Shown here: positions 7,973-16,014 of the stretch, one piece after another
Numbering within the stretch: position 1 is the stretch's first letter
How the letters are laid out: every line of letters starts with the position of its first letter
Assembly (NCBI GenBank): GCA_016702605.1
Contig: JADJDQ010000002.1
Span: 269,001-333,000 of the forward strand
Length of the DNA stretch: 64,000 nt
Direction: 5' to 3'
DNA from: Candidatus Intricatilinea gracilis
GTDB lineage: Bacteria; Pseudomonadota; Gammaproteobacteria; Burkholderiales; Burkholderiaceae_C
Made by a program: the position numbers and the translations under genes
Notes under the pieces: generated by a model
What the model saw: the letters and a program-made list of their open reading frames with translations, nothing else
Database searches by the model: none
Told to the model about the DNA's origin: nothing

Positions 7973-9046
7973 TCAGGCCGCCAGGCGCACGCCGCTACCG
8001 GCATCGAAGATGTGGGCATGGTCGACATCGGGCAGCAAGTGAATGGTGCTGCCGGGGGCGAAGTTGTGACGCTCGCGAAACACCACGGCCATGTCGGTGC
8101 CCTGGTGGCGACACGAGATCAGCGTGTCCGCACCGGTCGGCTCGACCACCACGACCTCGGTCGCAACCCCGCCACCGTCGACCAGAGCAAGGTGTTCTGG
8201 GCGTGTGCCCAGCAGCACCGGCTGGCCGTCGGCGCCGGCGGCAGATCGGGGCGCGGGCACGCGGTTGCCGTCGGCCAGCTCGACCGTGGCACCGTCGGCT
8301 CCACGCCGCAGCGTGCCGGGCAAGAAGTTCATGGCCGGCGAGCCGATGAAGCCCGCCACGAAGGTGTTGGCCGGCCGGTCGTACAACTCGAGCGGACTGC
8401 CGGTCTGCTCGATGTGCCCGTCACGCATGACCACGATCTGGTCACCCATGGTCATGGCCTCGATCTGGTCGTGGGTGACGTAGATGCTGGTGGTCTTGAG
8501 GCGCTGGTGCAGTTCCTTGATCTCGGTGCGCATGGCCACACGCAGCTTGGCATCGAGGTTCGAGAGCGGCTCATCGAACAGGAAGACCTGGGGGTCGCGC
8601 ACGATGGCGCGTCCCATGGCCACACGCTGGCGCTGGCCACCCGACAACTGACGGGGGAACCGGTCGAGCAGATTCATCAGACCCAGGATCTCTGCGGCCC
8701 GGCCGACCTTGCTCTTGATGGTGGCGTCGTCCTGCTTGGCCAGCATGAGCGAGAACGCCATGTTGTCTCGCACACTCATGTGGGGATACAAGGCGTAGTT
8801 CTGGAACACCATCGCGATGTCGCGCTGCTTGGGCGGCAGTTCGTTGACACGCTTGTCGCCGATCCGGATCTCGCCGCCGCTGATCTCTTCGAGGCCGGCG
8901 ATCATGCGCAGCAGTGTGGACTTGCCACAACCCGACGGACCGACCAGCACGGTAAAGCTGCCATCGGGCACCTCGATGTCGACCCCATGCAGGATCTCGA
9001 CCGGCCCGAACCGTTTCTTCACCGTCTCTATCGTCACACTGGCCAT
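7973..9046 (-). CDS. ugpC: ABC transporter ATP-binding protein, UgpC/MalK type
   Basis: This is a 357-aa cytoplasmic ATPase. Walker A is GPSGCGKST (about 37-45), the signature LSGGQRQRVAMGRA and Walker B VFLFDEPLSNLD, followed by the switch His in VTHDQIEAM. A C-terminal TOBE/MalK regulatory region follows from about 240 (PANTFVAGFIGSPAMNFLPG). It powers the CUT1 importer encoded downstream on the same strand and is the first gene of that operon. The 180-bp divergent region to the FadR-type regulator at 9227 is the likely control point. The symbol reflects family naming, not proof of glycerol-phosphate transport. Confidence 0.88.
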   Translation of the reverse strand: MASVTIETVKKRFGPVEILHGVDIEVPDGSFTVLVGPSGCGKSTLLRMIAGLEEISGGEIRIGDKRVNELPPKQRDIAMVFQNYALYPHMSVRDNMAFSLMLAKQDDATIKSKVGRAAEILGLMNLLDRFPRQLSGGQRQRVAMGRAIVRDPQVFLFDEPLSNLDAKLRVAMRTEIKELHQRLKTTSIYVTHDQIEAMTMGDQIVVMRDGHIEQTGSPLELYDRPANTFVAGFIGSPAMNFLPGTLRRGADGATVELADGNRVPAPRSAAGADGQPVLLGTRPEHLALVDGGGVATEVVVVEPTGADTLISCRHQGTDMAVVFRERHNFAPGSTIHLLPDVDHAHIFDAGSGVRLAA

Positions 9047-9204
9047 GCAAATGCCTTGAAAAGTTGAACCCTAGTCGGCACTGTCGGACGGCGTGTGTAC
9101 GCCATCCACCCAATCACCTTAGCCCACATCGGTTGTGCATGACCTGCGTGGTTACCCACCCATCCATCCAGCCCTGCGCACGTCACTGATTGAACTCCAC
9201 GCAA

Positions 9205-9217
9205 GTTGTATGATAAC
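9205..9217. promoter_or_regulatory. Possible GntR/FadR-type operator overlapping a -10 element
   Basis: GTTGTATGATAAC is a short dyad (GTT...AAC) that contains TATGAT (9209-9214), a plausible -10 for the regulator gene. It lies 10 bp upstream of the regulator ATG in the divergent region facing the ABC operon. FCD-type GntR proteins bind short dyads of this kind, so autoregulation is plausible. No convincing -35 is visible. Confidence 0.35.
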
Positions 9218-9226
9218 CTGATCACC

Positions 9227-10150
9227 ATGTCAATCAGCCTCAACCCCGGGCATTCGGGCCTGGCTTCCGGCGGCCCGGATCACCTGGTGACCGAGCGGCT
9301 TTCCGATCGTCTCGCGACCTTGCTCGGCGCACAGGTGCAGAGTGGCAGGCTCAAGCCCGGAGACCGGCTACCCAGTGAGGCACAACTGGCCGAAACCCAC
9401 GGTGTGTCGCGCACCGTCGTGCGCGAGGCGGTGCATCAACTCAAGTCGCGTGGCCTGCTGCGTTCACGCCAGGGCTCGGGTGTCTTCGTGGCACCGCCGC
9501 CGCTCAACCAGTCGCTGGCCTTCGACCCCAGCGTACTTGAATCGGTCGACGCCGTGGTGCATGTGGTCGAGGTGCGTCGGGTCATCGAAGCCGAGATCGC
9601 CGCTCTGGCCGCCGAACGCGCCAGCAACACGCAGATCGCCGCCATGCGCAAGGCGCTAGCCGGCATCGACTCGGCGGCCGCCGCTGGACAGGACGGCGTG
9701 GCCGAGGACCTCGCCTTTCACCGTGCCATCGCCCTGGCTACCGGCAATCCGCAACTCGTGCTGCTGATGGGCTTCTTCGAGCAGTACCTGCGCGAGGCCA
9801 TGCGTATCACCCGGGGCAACGAGGCGCGCCGGCAGGACTTCATGGACGCGGTGCGACTCGAGCACCGGGCCATCGTCGACGCCATCGCCGCCCATGACTC
9901 CGAGTTGGCGCGCCAGCGTGCCACCGAGCATCTGGTGCATGGTGAACAACGCCTGATAGAAGGTGGCGTGATCAGCAAGGGCCGCAAGCCGGCGCCACGC
10001 CGAGCCAAGGCTGCACCGGTCGTCAAGGCTCTCGGCGAGACCGTCGGCAAGGTTTCTCCTGCGGTCTCTCGTCGTGTCGCGAGCAAGTCCGCCGACAAGT
10101 CGACCGGCAAGGCAAGCAATGCGGCGGCACGCCAGAAAGCCAGGCCATGA
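9227..10150 (+). CDS. FadR/GntR-family transcriptional regulator (FCD ligand domain)
   Basis: This is a 307-aa protein from ATG 9227; an in-frame TTG exists at 9206. The N-terminal winged helix (LKPGDRLPSEAQLAETHGVSRTVVREAVHQLKSRGLL) is textbook GntR. The FCD domain follows (about 100-250), with metal-ligand-type residues in DLAFHRAIALATGN and LEHRAIVDAI. The C-terminal 50 residues are an Ala/Lys/Arg-rich tail. The regulator sits between the importer operon and otnK and overlaps otnK by 4 nt (ATGA), so it is co-transcribed with the C4-acid genes. It probably represses both divergent operons until a sugar acid or pathway intermediate binds. Confidence 0.88.
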   Translation: MSISLNPGHSGLASGGPDHLVTERLSDRLATLLGAQVQSGRLKPGDRLPSEAQLAETHGVSRTVVREAVHQLKSRGLLRSRQGSGVFVAPPPLNQSLAFDPSVLESVDAVVHVVEVRRVIEAEIAALAAERASNTQIAAMRKALAGIDSAAAAGQDGVAEDLAFHRAIALATGNPQLVLLMGFFEQYLREAMRITRGNEARRQDFMDAVRLEHRAIVDAIAAHDSELARQRATEHLVHGEQRLIEGGVISKGRKPAPRRAKAAPVVKALGETVGKVSPAVSRRVASKSADKSTGKASNAAARQKARP

Positions 10151-11487
10151 ACAACTCGACAACGCCGCAGGCGCCCTTGCTGGGCGTGATCGCCGACGAC
10201 TTCACCGGTGCCACCGACGTGGCCAGCATGCTGGTGCGCGCTGGCCTGAGGGTGCTGCAGGTCATCGGTGTGCCGACAGGTCCGCTGCCTGCGGTGGACG
10301 CGGTGGTGGTGGCGCTCAAGTCGCGCACCACCCCGGCCGCCGATGCGGTGGCCGAGTCACTTGCCGCCCTGCAGTGGTTGCAGGCTGGCGGTGTGCAGCG
10401 CTTCTACTTCAAGTATTGCTCCACCTTCGATTCCACCCCGGCCGGCAACATCGGCCCGGTGGCCGAGGCCTTGCTGGACGCACTGGGCAGCCCCTTCAGC
10501 ATCGCCTGCCCGGCCTTCCCGGAAAACGGCCGCAGCATCTACCGCGGCCATCTGTTCGTGGGTGACGCCCTGCTCAGCGATACCGGCATGCGCGAGCACC
10601 CACTCACGCCCATGACCGATGCCAATCTGGTGCGGGTGCTGCAGGCGCAAAGCCGCGGCAAGGTCGGCCTGGTGCGACACGACTGCGTGGCCCAGGGGCC
10701 CGACGCCATCCGTGCACGTTTTGCCACGCTGCGTACCGAGGGGGTGACCCTGGCCGTGGTCGACGCCCTGGACAACACCGACCTCACCCGCCTGGCCGAC
10801 GCTTGTGCCGACCTGCCACTCGTGACGGCCGGCTCGGGCCTGGCGCTGGGCCTGCCGGCGGCTTATGCCACGCGCGGCTGGCTCGATGCGGCGCAACTCG
10901 CCGAAGCCTGCGCCAGCGGGCGCGCCGCACAACTCGACCAGATCGGCGGGCGCGGTGTCGTGCTGGCAGGTTCATGTTCAACCGCCACGCTGGGCCAGAT
11001 CGCGCGCTGGAAGTCGGCCGATCGCCCCGCGCTGCGCATCAACCCCCTCGACCTGGCTGCGCCGGGTGACTCGCCGCAAGCGCACGAGCACAAACTCGCT
11101 GCGCTGACTGCTCAGTGCCTGGCCTGGGCTCACCGGCAGTTGCGCCAAGGTGACGTGTTGATCCATGCCAGCGCCCCGGCCGACGAGGTGCGCGCCGTGC
11201 AGGCCCAACTGGGCGTGCAGGCAGCCGGCGCCCAGGTCGAACACCTGTTTGCCCGCATTGCCCAGGGCCTGGTGGCCGACGGTGTGGGCCGGCTGGTGGT
11301 GGCCGGTGGTGAAACCTCGGGTGCGGTCGTGCAGGCGCTGGGAGTGCAACGCCTGCTGGTGGGCGCCAGCATCTGCCCGGGTGTGCCCTGGACGCAGGCA
11401 CAAGGCCGGCCGCTGCTGCTGGCACTCAAGTCCGGCAACTTCGGCGGGCCGGACTTCTTTGCCGATGCCCTGGCGCTGACCGCATGA
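10147..11487 (+). CDS. otnK: 3-oxo-tetronate kinase (four-carbon acid sugar kinase, DUF1537)
   Basis: This is a 446-aa protein. The N-terminal signature GVIADDFTGATDVASMLVRAG is diagnostic of the DUF1537/OtnK family. The C-terminal nucleotide-binding part includes VVAGGETSGAVVQALGV and a final KSGNFGGPDFF. The family phosphorylates 3-oxo-tetronates with ATP to 3-oxo-tetronate 4-phosphate, in the cytoplasm. It overlaps the regulator stop by 4 nt and precedes the OtnC-like gene by 70 bp. Together with denD downstream this is the D-erythronate/L-threonate catabolic set established for proteobacteria. Confidence 0.88.
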   Translation: MNNSTTPQAPLLGVIADDFTGATDVASMLVRAGLRVLQVIGVPTGPLPAVDAVVVALKSRTTPAADAVAESLAALQWLQAGGVQRFYFKYCSTFDSTPAGNIGPVAEALLDALGSPFSIACPAFPENGRSIYRGHLFVGDALLSDTGMREHPLTPMTDANLVRVLQAQSRGKVGLVRHDCVAQGPDAIRARFATLRTEGVTLAVVDALDNTDLTRLADACADLPLVTAGSGLALGLPAAYATRGWLDAAQLAEACASGRAAQLDQIGGRGVVLAGSCSTATLGQIARWKSADRPALRINPLDLAAPGDSPQAHEHKLAALTAQCLAWAHRQLRQGDVLIHASAPADEVRAVQAQLGVQAAGAQVEHLFARIAQGLVADGVGRLVVAGGETSGAVVQALGVQRLLVGASICPGVPWTQAQGRPLLLALKSGNFGGPDFFADALALTA

Positions 11488-11557
11488 ACCGCATACGACC
11501 GCCCCCAAGGGCTCACTCCCGTTCGACGGGATTGGCCACCTGGCCGCAGGTGCGGCG

Positions 11558-12244
11558 GTGAGCACCCCGGCCGTGGACGCCGAACACGCGCAGGCACGCG
11601 CCGAGATCTGCCGCGTCGCCAAGAGCCTGTTCGAACGCGGCTATGTGCATGCCACGGCCGGCAACATCAGCATGCGCTGTGCAGGCGGTGTGTTGATCAC
11701 CCCCACCGACGCCTGCCTGGGTTTTCTGCAACCCGAACAACTCGCCTTGGTGGACGACACCGGCGCGCAGTTGGGCGACCCCGCAGCGCCACGCGCCAGC
11801 AAGACCTTGGCGCTGCACCGGCGCATCTACGCCGCCTCACCCACCGCGCGTTGTGTCATCCACACCCACAGCACCCACCTGGTGGCGCTGACGCTGGCAG
11901 GCGTGTGGAGCCCGGACGATGTCTTGCCGCCCATCACGCCTTACTACGTGATGAAGGTCGGCCATGTGCCGCTCATCCCATATCACCGCCCGGGCGACCC
12001 GCATGCCGCCGACGCCGTGGTGGCCGCCATCGACGCAGCTGCAGCGCGGGGTCACACGCTGCGCGCCGCCCTGCTCGAACGCCTGGGGCCCAACGTCTGG
12101 CACGAGACTGCCGCAGCCGCCATGGCCACGCTCGAAGAGCTCGAGGAGACCGCCCGCTTGTGGCTGATGAGCGCCCCCCGCCCGGCACCCCTGACCCTTG
12201 CCCAGATCGACGAACTTCGCACGGCCTTTGGCGCACAGTGGTAG
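11558..12244 (+). CDS. otnC: OtnC-like class II aldolase (3-oxo-tetronate 4-phosphate decarboxylase family), altered active site
   Basis: This is a 228-aa protein from a GTG start; no in-frame ATG is closer. It matches OtnC along its length: TAGNISMR, the metal pair in VIHTHSTH, VLPPITPYYVMKVG and ELEETARL. Two positions differ from the pattern I know for the family. The SKE that carries the catalytic Glu reads SKT, and the ANHGP that supplies the third metal His reads ERLGP (about residue 168). In active family members these residues position the metal and the proton. The protein may belong to a subfamily with different chemistry or metal geometry. It should otherwise act after OtnK, yielding dihydroxyacetone phosphate and CO2. 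Position between otnK and denD supports the pathway role. Confidence 0.78.
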   Translation: MSTPAVDAEHAQARAEICRVAKSLFERGYVHATAGNISMRCAGGVLITPTDACLGFLQPEQLALVDDTGAQLGDPAAPRASKTLALHRRIYAASPTARCVIHTHSTHLVALTLAGVWSPDDVLPPITPYYVMKVGHVPLIPYHRPGDPHAADAVVAAIDAAAARGHTLRAALLERLGPNVWHETAAAAMATLEELEETARLWLMSAPRPAPLTLAQIDELRTAFGAQW

Positions 12245-12282
12245 CCAAGAGCGACACCCCACCTGAAACAAGGATGACCCTC

Positions 12283-13299
12283 ATGAAACTCCTGATCACC
12301 GGCGGCGCCGGTTTTGTCGGCGCCCGCCTGGCGCGCACCCTGCTGAAGCGCGGCACGTTGTCCGGCCAGACCATCGACCAGATCGTGCTGGCCGACCAAT
12401 ACGCCGCACCGGCCGATCTGATGGCCGACTCGCGCGTGAGTGCCCGCACCGCACCGCTGCTGGCCCAGTGCGCCGAGCTGGTGAACGACCGTTTCGACGG
12501 TGTGTTCCACCTGGCCTCGGCCGTGTCGGGTGAATGTGAAGCCGATTTCGAACTCGGCCTGCGCTCCAACCTGGACACCACCCGCGCGCTGCTGGATGGC
12601 CTGCGCGCCGCCGGCAATACCCCGCGCCTGGTGTTCAGCAGTTCGGTGGCGGTGTTCGGCCCCGACCCTGCTCACCCACTGCCCACCCTGGTGACCGACG
12701 ACACCCTGCCCGCGCCGCAGACCAGCTACGGCACCCACAAGCTGATGTGTGAATACCTGATCGCCGACTACACCCGCAAGGGCTACATCGACGGGCGCTC
12801 GGCCCGGCTCATGACGGTGACGGTTCGCCCGGGCAAACCCAACGGCGCGGCGAGCAGCTTCTTCAGCGGCATCATCCGCGAACCGCTGGCTGGCCAACCC
12901 TCGGTCTGCCCGGTGGCGCCCGAGGTGTCACACCCGGTGTCGTCGCCGGCGCAGACGGTGCAGGGCCTGATCACCGTGTTCGAGTGCAGCCGCGAAGCCT
13001 TCGTCGGGCGCAGCGCGCTCAATCTGCCGGCGCTCAACGTCACCGTGGCCGAGATGCTGGCCGCACTCGAAGCCGTGGCCGGACCCGAGGTGCGCGCACG
13101 TGTCACCTTCGAACGCGACGAACGGATCGCCGGCATCGTGGCCAACTGGCCGGGCGGCGCCACCGCCACCCGCGCGCGTGGCCTGGGCCTGCTGGGCGAC
13201 ACGGCGTTTGCCGACATCGTGCGCCAGTACATCGCCGACTGCCGCGACGGCGGTCTGGCCGACACGGCGCTGGCCGGCCTGCCGCCCGGGCGCGGCTGA
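12283..13299 (+). CDS. denD: D-erythronate dehydrogenase (NAD-dependent epimerase/dehydratase fold)
   Basis: This is a 338-aa protein. ATG 12283 is chosen because AAGGA (12270-12274) sits about 8 bp upstream and the family begins MKLLITGGAGFVG; ATG 12274 is in frame. The Rossmann GGAGFVG opens the protein. The catalytic Ser lies in VFSSSVAVFG, and Tyr-Lys in TSYGTHKLMCEYL, followed by VRPGKPNGAASSFFSG, which is typical of DenD. It oxidises D-erythronate to 2-oxo-tetronate with NAD+. A 2-oxo-tetronate isomerase (OtnI) would be expected before OtnK, but none is encoded in the window. Confidence 0.86.
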   Translation: MKLLITGGAGFVGARLARTLLKRGTLSGQTIDQIVLADQYAAPADLMADSRVSARTAPLLAQCAELVNDRFDGVFHLASAVSGECEADFELGLRSNLDTTRALLDGLRAAGNTPRLVFSSSVAVFGPDPAHPLPTLVTDDTLPAPQTSYGTHKLMCEYLIADYTRKGYIDGRSARLMTVTVRPGKPNGAASSFFSGIIREPLAGQPSVCPVAPEVSHPVSSPAQTVQGLITVFECSREAFVGRSALNLPALNVTVAEMLAALEAVAGPEVRARVTFERDERIAGIVANWPGGATATRARGLGLLGDTAFADIVRQYIADCRDGGLADTALAGLPPGRG

Positions 13300-13434
13300 A
13301 CCATCGGCTCGTCCACCGGCGAGCTGTCCGCATCCAGCTGGCCGCGTCCACCCGACCGATTCCGCCAAAGCACTTCCACCAAACAACACACGGCGCGCTC
13401 GGCCACCCGGCATGCGAAGCCGCAGGAGACCCAC

Positions 13435-14187
13435 ATGAACCAGATCGACTTGCAGCAGCGTGTCGCCATCATCACCGGCGGTGCACAGGGCATCGGATTT
13501 GCGGTGGCTCGGCGCTTTATGGCCTCAGGTGCAGCGGTGGCCTTGTGGGACATCGACGCCGCCAGGCTCGAGCAGGCTCGGGCATCACTGGCCGACCACG
13601 GCACGGTCACGAGCCACGTGGTCGAGTTGAGCGACGACACCGCGGTGGCGTCCGCCACTGCGGCCACACTGGCCAGCCACGGCAAGATCGACATCCTGGT
13701 CAACAACGCCGGCATCACCGGCGGCAACGGCACGACCTGGGACCTGGCGCCCGAGGTGTGGCGCCGCGTCATCGAGGTCAACCTGATCGCGCCCTACCTG
13801 GTGTGCCGCGCCGTGGTGCCCCACATGATCGCGGCGGAGTACGGGCGCATCGTCAACATCGCGTCGGTGGCAGGCAAGGAGGGCAACCCCAACGCCTCGC
13901 ACTACAGCGCGTCCAAGGCCGGCGTGATCGCACTCACCAAGTCGCTGGCCAAGGAACTGGCGACCAAGGGCGTGATCGTCAACGCCGTGTCACCCGCCGC
14001 GGCGCGTACCGCCATTTTCGACAGCATGGCGCAAAGCCATATCGACTACATGCTGAGCAAGATCCCGATGGCGCGTTTTCTGGAAGTCGACGAAGCCGCT
14101 GCGGCGATCGCCTGGCTGGCCAGCAGCGACTGTTCGTTCAGCACCGGCTCGGTGCTCGACCTGTCGGGCGGACGGGCGACCTACTAA
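13435..14187 (+). CDS. SDR-family oxidoreductase in the sugar-acid locus
   Basis: This is a 250-aa classical short-chain dehydrogenase. TGGAQGIG (about 14-21) binds the cofactor and NNAG stabilises the fold; catalytic Ser lies in NIASVAGKEGN and YSASK supplies Tyr and Lys. An acidic residue after beta-2 (LWDIDAARL) suggests NAD(H). It resembles dehydrogenases of sugar acids and 2-keto-3-deoxy acids as well as generic FabG-like enzymes. It lies 135 bp downstream of denD and is probably the last gene of the C4-acid operon. It could oxidise L-threonate or a related acid; the substrate is not determined by sequence. Confidence 0.82.
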   Translation: MNQIDLQQRVAIITGGAQGIGFAVARRFMASGAAVALWDIDAARLEQARASLADHGTVTSHVVELSDDTAVASATAATLASHGKIDILVNNAGITGGNGTTWDLAPEVWRRVIEVNLIAPYLVCRAVVPHMIAAEYGRIVNIASVAGKEGNPNASHYSASKAGVIALTKSLAKELATKGVIVNAVSPAAARTAIFDSMAQSHIDYMLSKIPMARFLEVDEAAAAIAWLASSDCSFSTGSVLDLSGGRATY

Positions 14188-14315
14188 GACCTTCGAACCG
14201 GTGCGGTCTCGGATCGGCCCGTCATCAGGTCGACTGGAGCAGCGGTAACGTTCGCTCACTCTTCAGCGGGCAAGCCCCTGTCGAACAAGAAAATCCGTCG
14301 GCTATGCTCGTTACA

Positions 14316-14354
14316 CGACCCCTCGTTCAAGGGGTCGATCGATGGCCGATCGAC
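14316..14354 (+). promoter_or_regulatory. Two overlapping, mutually exclusive hairpins upstream of the GTPase operon
   Basis: CGACCCCT/AGGGGTCG (14316-14337, 6-base loop) and GTCGATCG/CGATCGAC (14334-14354, 5-base loop) are both perfect 8-bp stems that share 4 bases. Only one can form at a time in RNA. The first could terminate the SDR operon, though no T-run follows. The second ends about 105 bp upstream of the next ATG. The 272-bp gap 14188-14459 holds nothing else I recognise. Confidence 0.5.
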
Positions 14355-14459
14355 GGCTGAGTGCACCCCGCGACGGATCCTGCCGGACTACACCGACATC
14401 GCCAGCTCCAGCACCTGCGCCTGCACCATCTACATCAGATTGCTACACGGAGGACAGCC

Positions 14460-15341
14460 ATGCCGCGCGCGTTTGCCATGTGGTCGCCGCATCGTGATTC
14501 GCGCGAGGTGAAGTTGTGGAAATCACTGCTCGGGTTTCGGCCCGAGCCCTGGCACTGGGTCGACGAACTCGACTCGGCCCACTGGTACGTGGTCGACGTG
14601 ACACGTGGTGTGGCCCCCGAGCTCACAGCCGAGCTCGACCGTCAGGCCAGCCGGAGTGGTGTGCGTGGTGTCGCCTTGGCACGCCAGTGGACCGACCTGC
14701 CCGCACCGTGCTGGACGTTTTTCAAGGTGCCGCTGCAATTGGCCGGTGTATCACGCTGGCTGGACCAGATCCACCCGGTCGGTCCGGTGCTGACCACAGG
14801 AAAACTCGACCGCGCCGCCCACGTGCAGGCGGCCAACAGCAGCTTCGGCGGCATGCCGGCTCGAGCGGCCGCGCCGGGCGCCGCCATCTCGATCAGCTGG
14901 CAGGGCCAGTTGCTGCGGCTGACGCGCTGGCCCGACGTCAACCGCTACGGCGACGGTTCGATGGAGCTCACTGTCGCCTGCGCCCGCCTGCTACGAGAGT
15001 GGTCGCCGTACGAGGCCCTCATCGCCAGTGTGCACAACCAGCTGGCATTGCGCAGCCTGCTGACCGACGCCCACCTCAACGGATCGTTGCGCTGCACGCC
15101 GGTCGGGCAGGTGTCGCCGTTCCGCGCGCCATCGACCACGGGCCAGGGCCAGAGCCACCAGTTCGAGCCAGGTGCGGGGCTGCGCCCGACGCGCCCCACC
15201 CCAACGATGTCGATGCCGGCCACTAGTCACTCCAGCCACGATGCCACCGCCTGGCTGGCCGACACACGCGACATCGACGACAACGCCATCGACAAACGCC
15301 GCTGGGGTTTGTTGCGCCGCCTGTGGAGCCGTTTTGCCTGA
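14460..15341 (+). CDS. Unrecognised 293-aa protein heading a GTPase/roadblock operon
   Basis: No family is recognised. ATG 14460 has a good Shine-Dalgarno (acggagga). There is no signal peptide or membrane segment, so it is probably cytoplasmic. The N-terminal 215 residues look folded, rich in Trp and aromatic residues (FAMWSPHRD, PEPWHWVDELDSAHWYVVDV), with strand-like ISISWQGQLLRLTRWPDVNRYGDGSME. Residues 215-270 are a Pro/Ser/Thr/Gly linker, followed by a short basic C-terminal helix (DKRRWGLLRRLWSRFA) that could bind a membrane or partner. It is followed after 24 bp by the small GTPase gene. The arrangement suggests an effector, scaffold or exchange-factor role for the GTPase; this is inference. 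Confidence 0.7.
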   Translation: MPRAFAMWSPHRDSREVKLWKSLLGFRPEPWHWVDELDSAHWYVVDVTRGVAPELTAELDRQASRSGVRGVALARQWTDLPAPCWTFFKVPLQLAGVSRWLDQIHPVGPVLTTGKLDRAAHVQAANSSFGGMPARAAAPGAAISISWQGQLLRLTRWPDVNRYGDGSMELTVACARLLREWSPYEALIASVHNQLALRSLLTDAHLNGSLRCTPVGQVSPFRAPSTTGQGQSHQFEPGAGLRPTRPTPTMSMPATSHSSHDATAWLADTRDIDDNAIDKRRWGLLRRLWSRFA

Positions 15342-15365
15342 GCTCGCGACCGGCGCCACACACTG

Positions 15366-15950
15366 ATGCGACGCTCCTCCGCCCTGGTCGGTGACGCCGT
15401 CGCCAACCGCGTCACCTTTGTCGGCCCCTACGGTGTGGGCAAGACGACGGCCCTGCGTGCCGTGTCGGACATCCCGGTGCTCGACACCGACGTGATGATG
15501 ACGCGTGAACGCGCCGGCAGTGCACCCGACAAGACCCACACCACCGTCGGTTTCGACTACGGCGAATGGCAGTTCGACGATGGCACCCGCGTCGGCCTGT
15601 TCGGCTTGCCGGGGCAGGAGCGTTTCGAGGCGGTGTGGGACAACCTGCTGCCACAAAGCAGCGGCGTGGTGCTCTGGATCTACGGCGACCGTGGTGCGGC
15701 GGCCGGTGTGGCCGAGATGTGCCGCTGGGTAGAAGCCATTGCCGCACGTGTGCCGGTGGTGCGCCTGGCCGTGGCGGTGACCCGCCTGCCCGCCGGTTTT
15801 GCCGACTACATGCTCGACCCCTACCGTGCGGCCCTGCTGCCCTGGCACCCGCTGGCGCCAGTGCTCTCGGCCGATCCGCGGCTGGCGGCCGACGTGCGCC
15901 GACTGATCGCCGTGTCGCTCGCCAGCCCGGCGGCGCTGCTGGGTGGCTGA
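15366..15950 (+). CDS. Small Ras/Arf-like GTPase, MglA-related
   Basis: This is a 194-aa protein. The P-loop is GPYGVGKT (residues 20-27). Switch II reads LFGLPGQERFE, the PGQERF form shared by bacterial MglA and conservon-type GTPases, where the usual Asp of DxxG is replaced. A Thr-rich switch I region (DKTHTTVGFDYGEW) is present. The usual N/TKxD base-specificity motif is degenerate (VTRLP), so nucleotide preference is uncertain. No anchor or lipidation motif is seen. The gene sits between the unknown 293-aa gene and two roadblock-like genes. In MglA/MglB and Streptomyces conservons a roadblock protein regulates the GTPase, so these four genes probably form one regulatory switch. Confidence 0.8.
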   Translation: MRRSSALVGDAVANRVTFVGPYGVGKTTALRAVSDIPVLDTDVMMTRERAGSAPDKTHTTVGFDYGEWQFDDGTRVGLFGLPGQERFEAVWDNLLPQSSGVVLWIYGDRGAAAGVAEMCRWVEAIAARVPVVRLAVAVTRLPAGFADYMLDPYRAALLPWHPLAPVLSADPRLAADVRRLIAVSLASPAALLGG

Positions 15951-16014
15951 GGCGGCGGCCCTTGCGCCGCGCCGCAGTGTCGGGCTCGACTTTCGTCATT
16001 ACCGCAGGTGGCAG

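Noticed and set aside
11851..13299. A 482-aa version of DenD starting inside otnC
   Set aside because: The extra N-terminal residues are out-of-frame otnC sequence; the Rossmann start with its ribosome site is at 12283.
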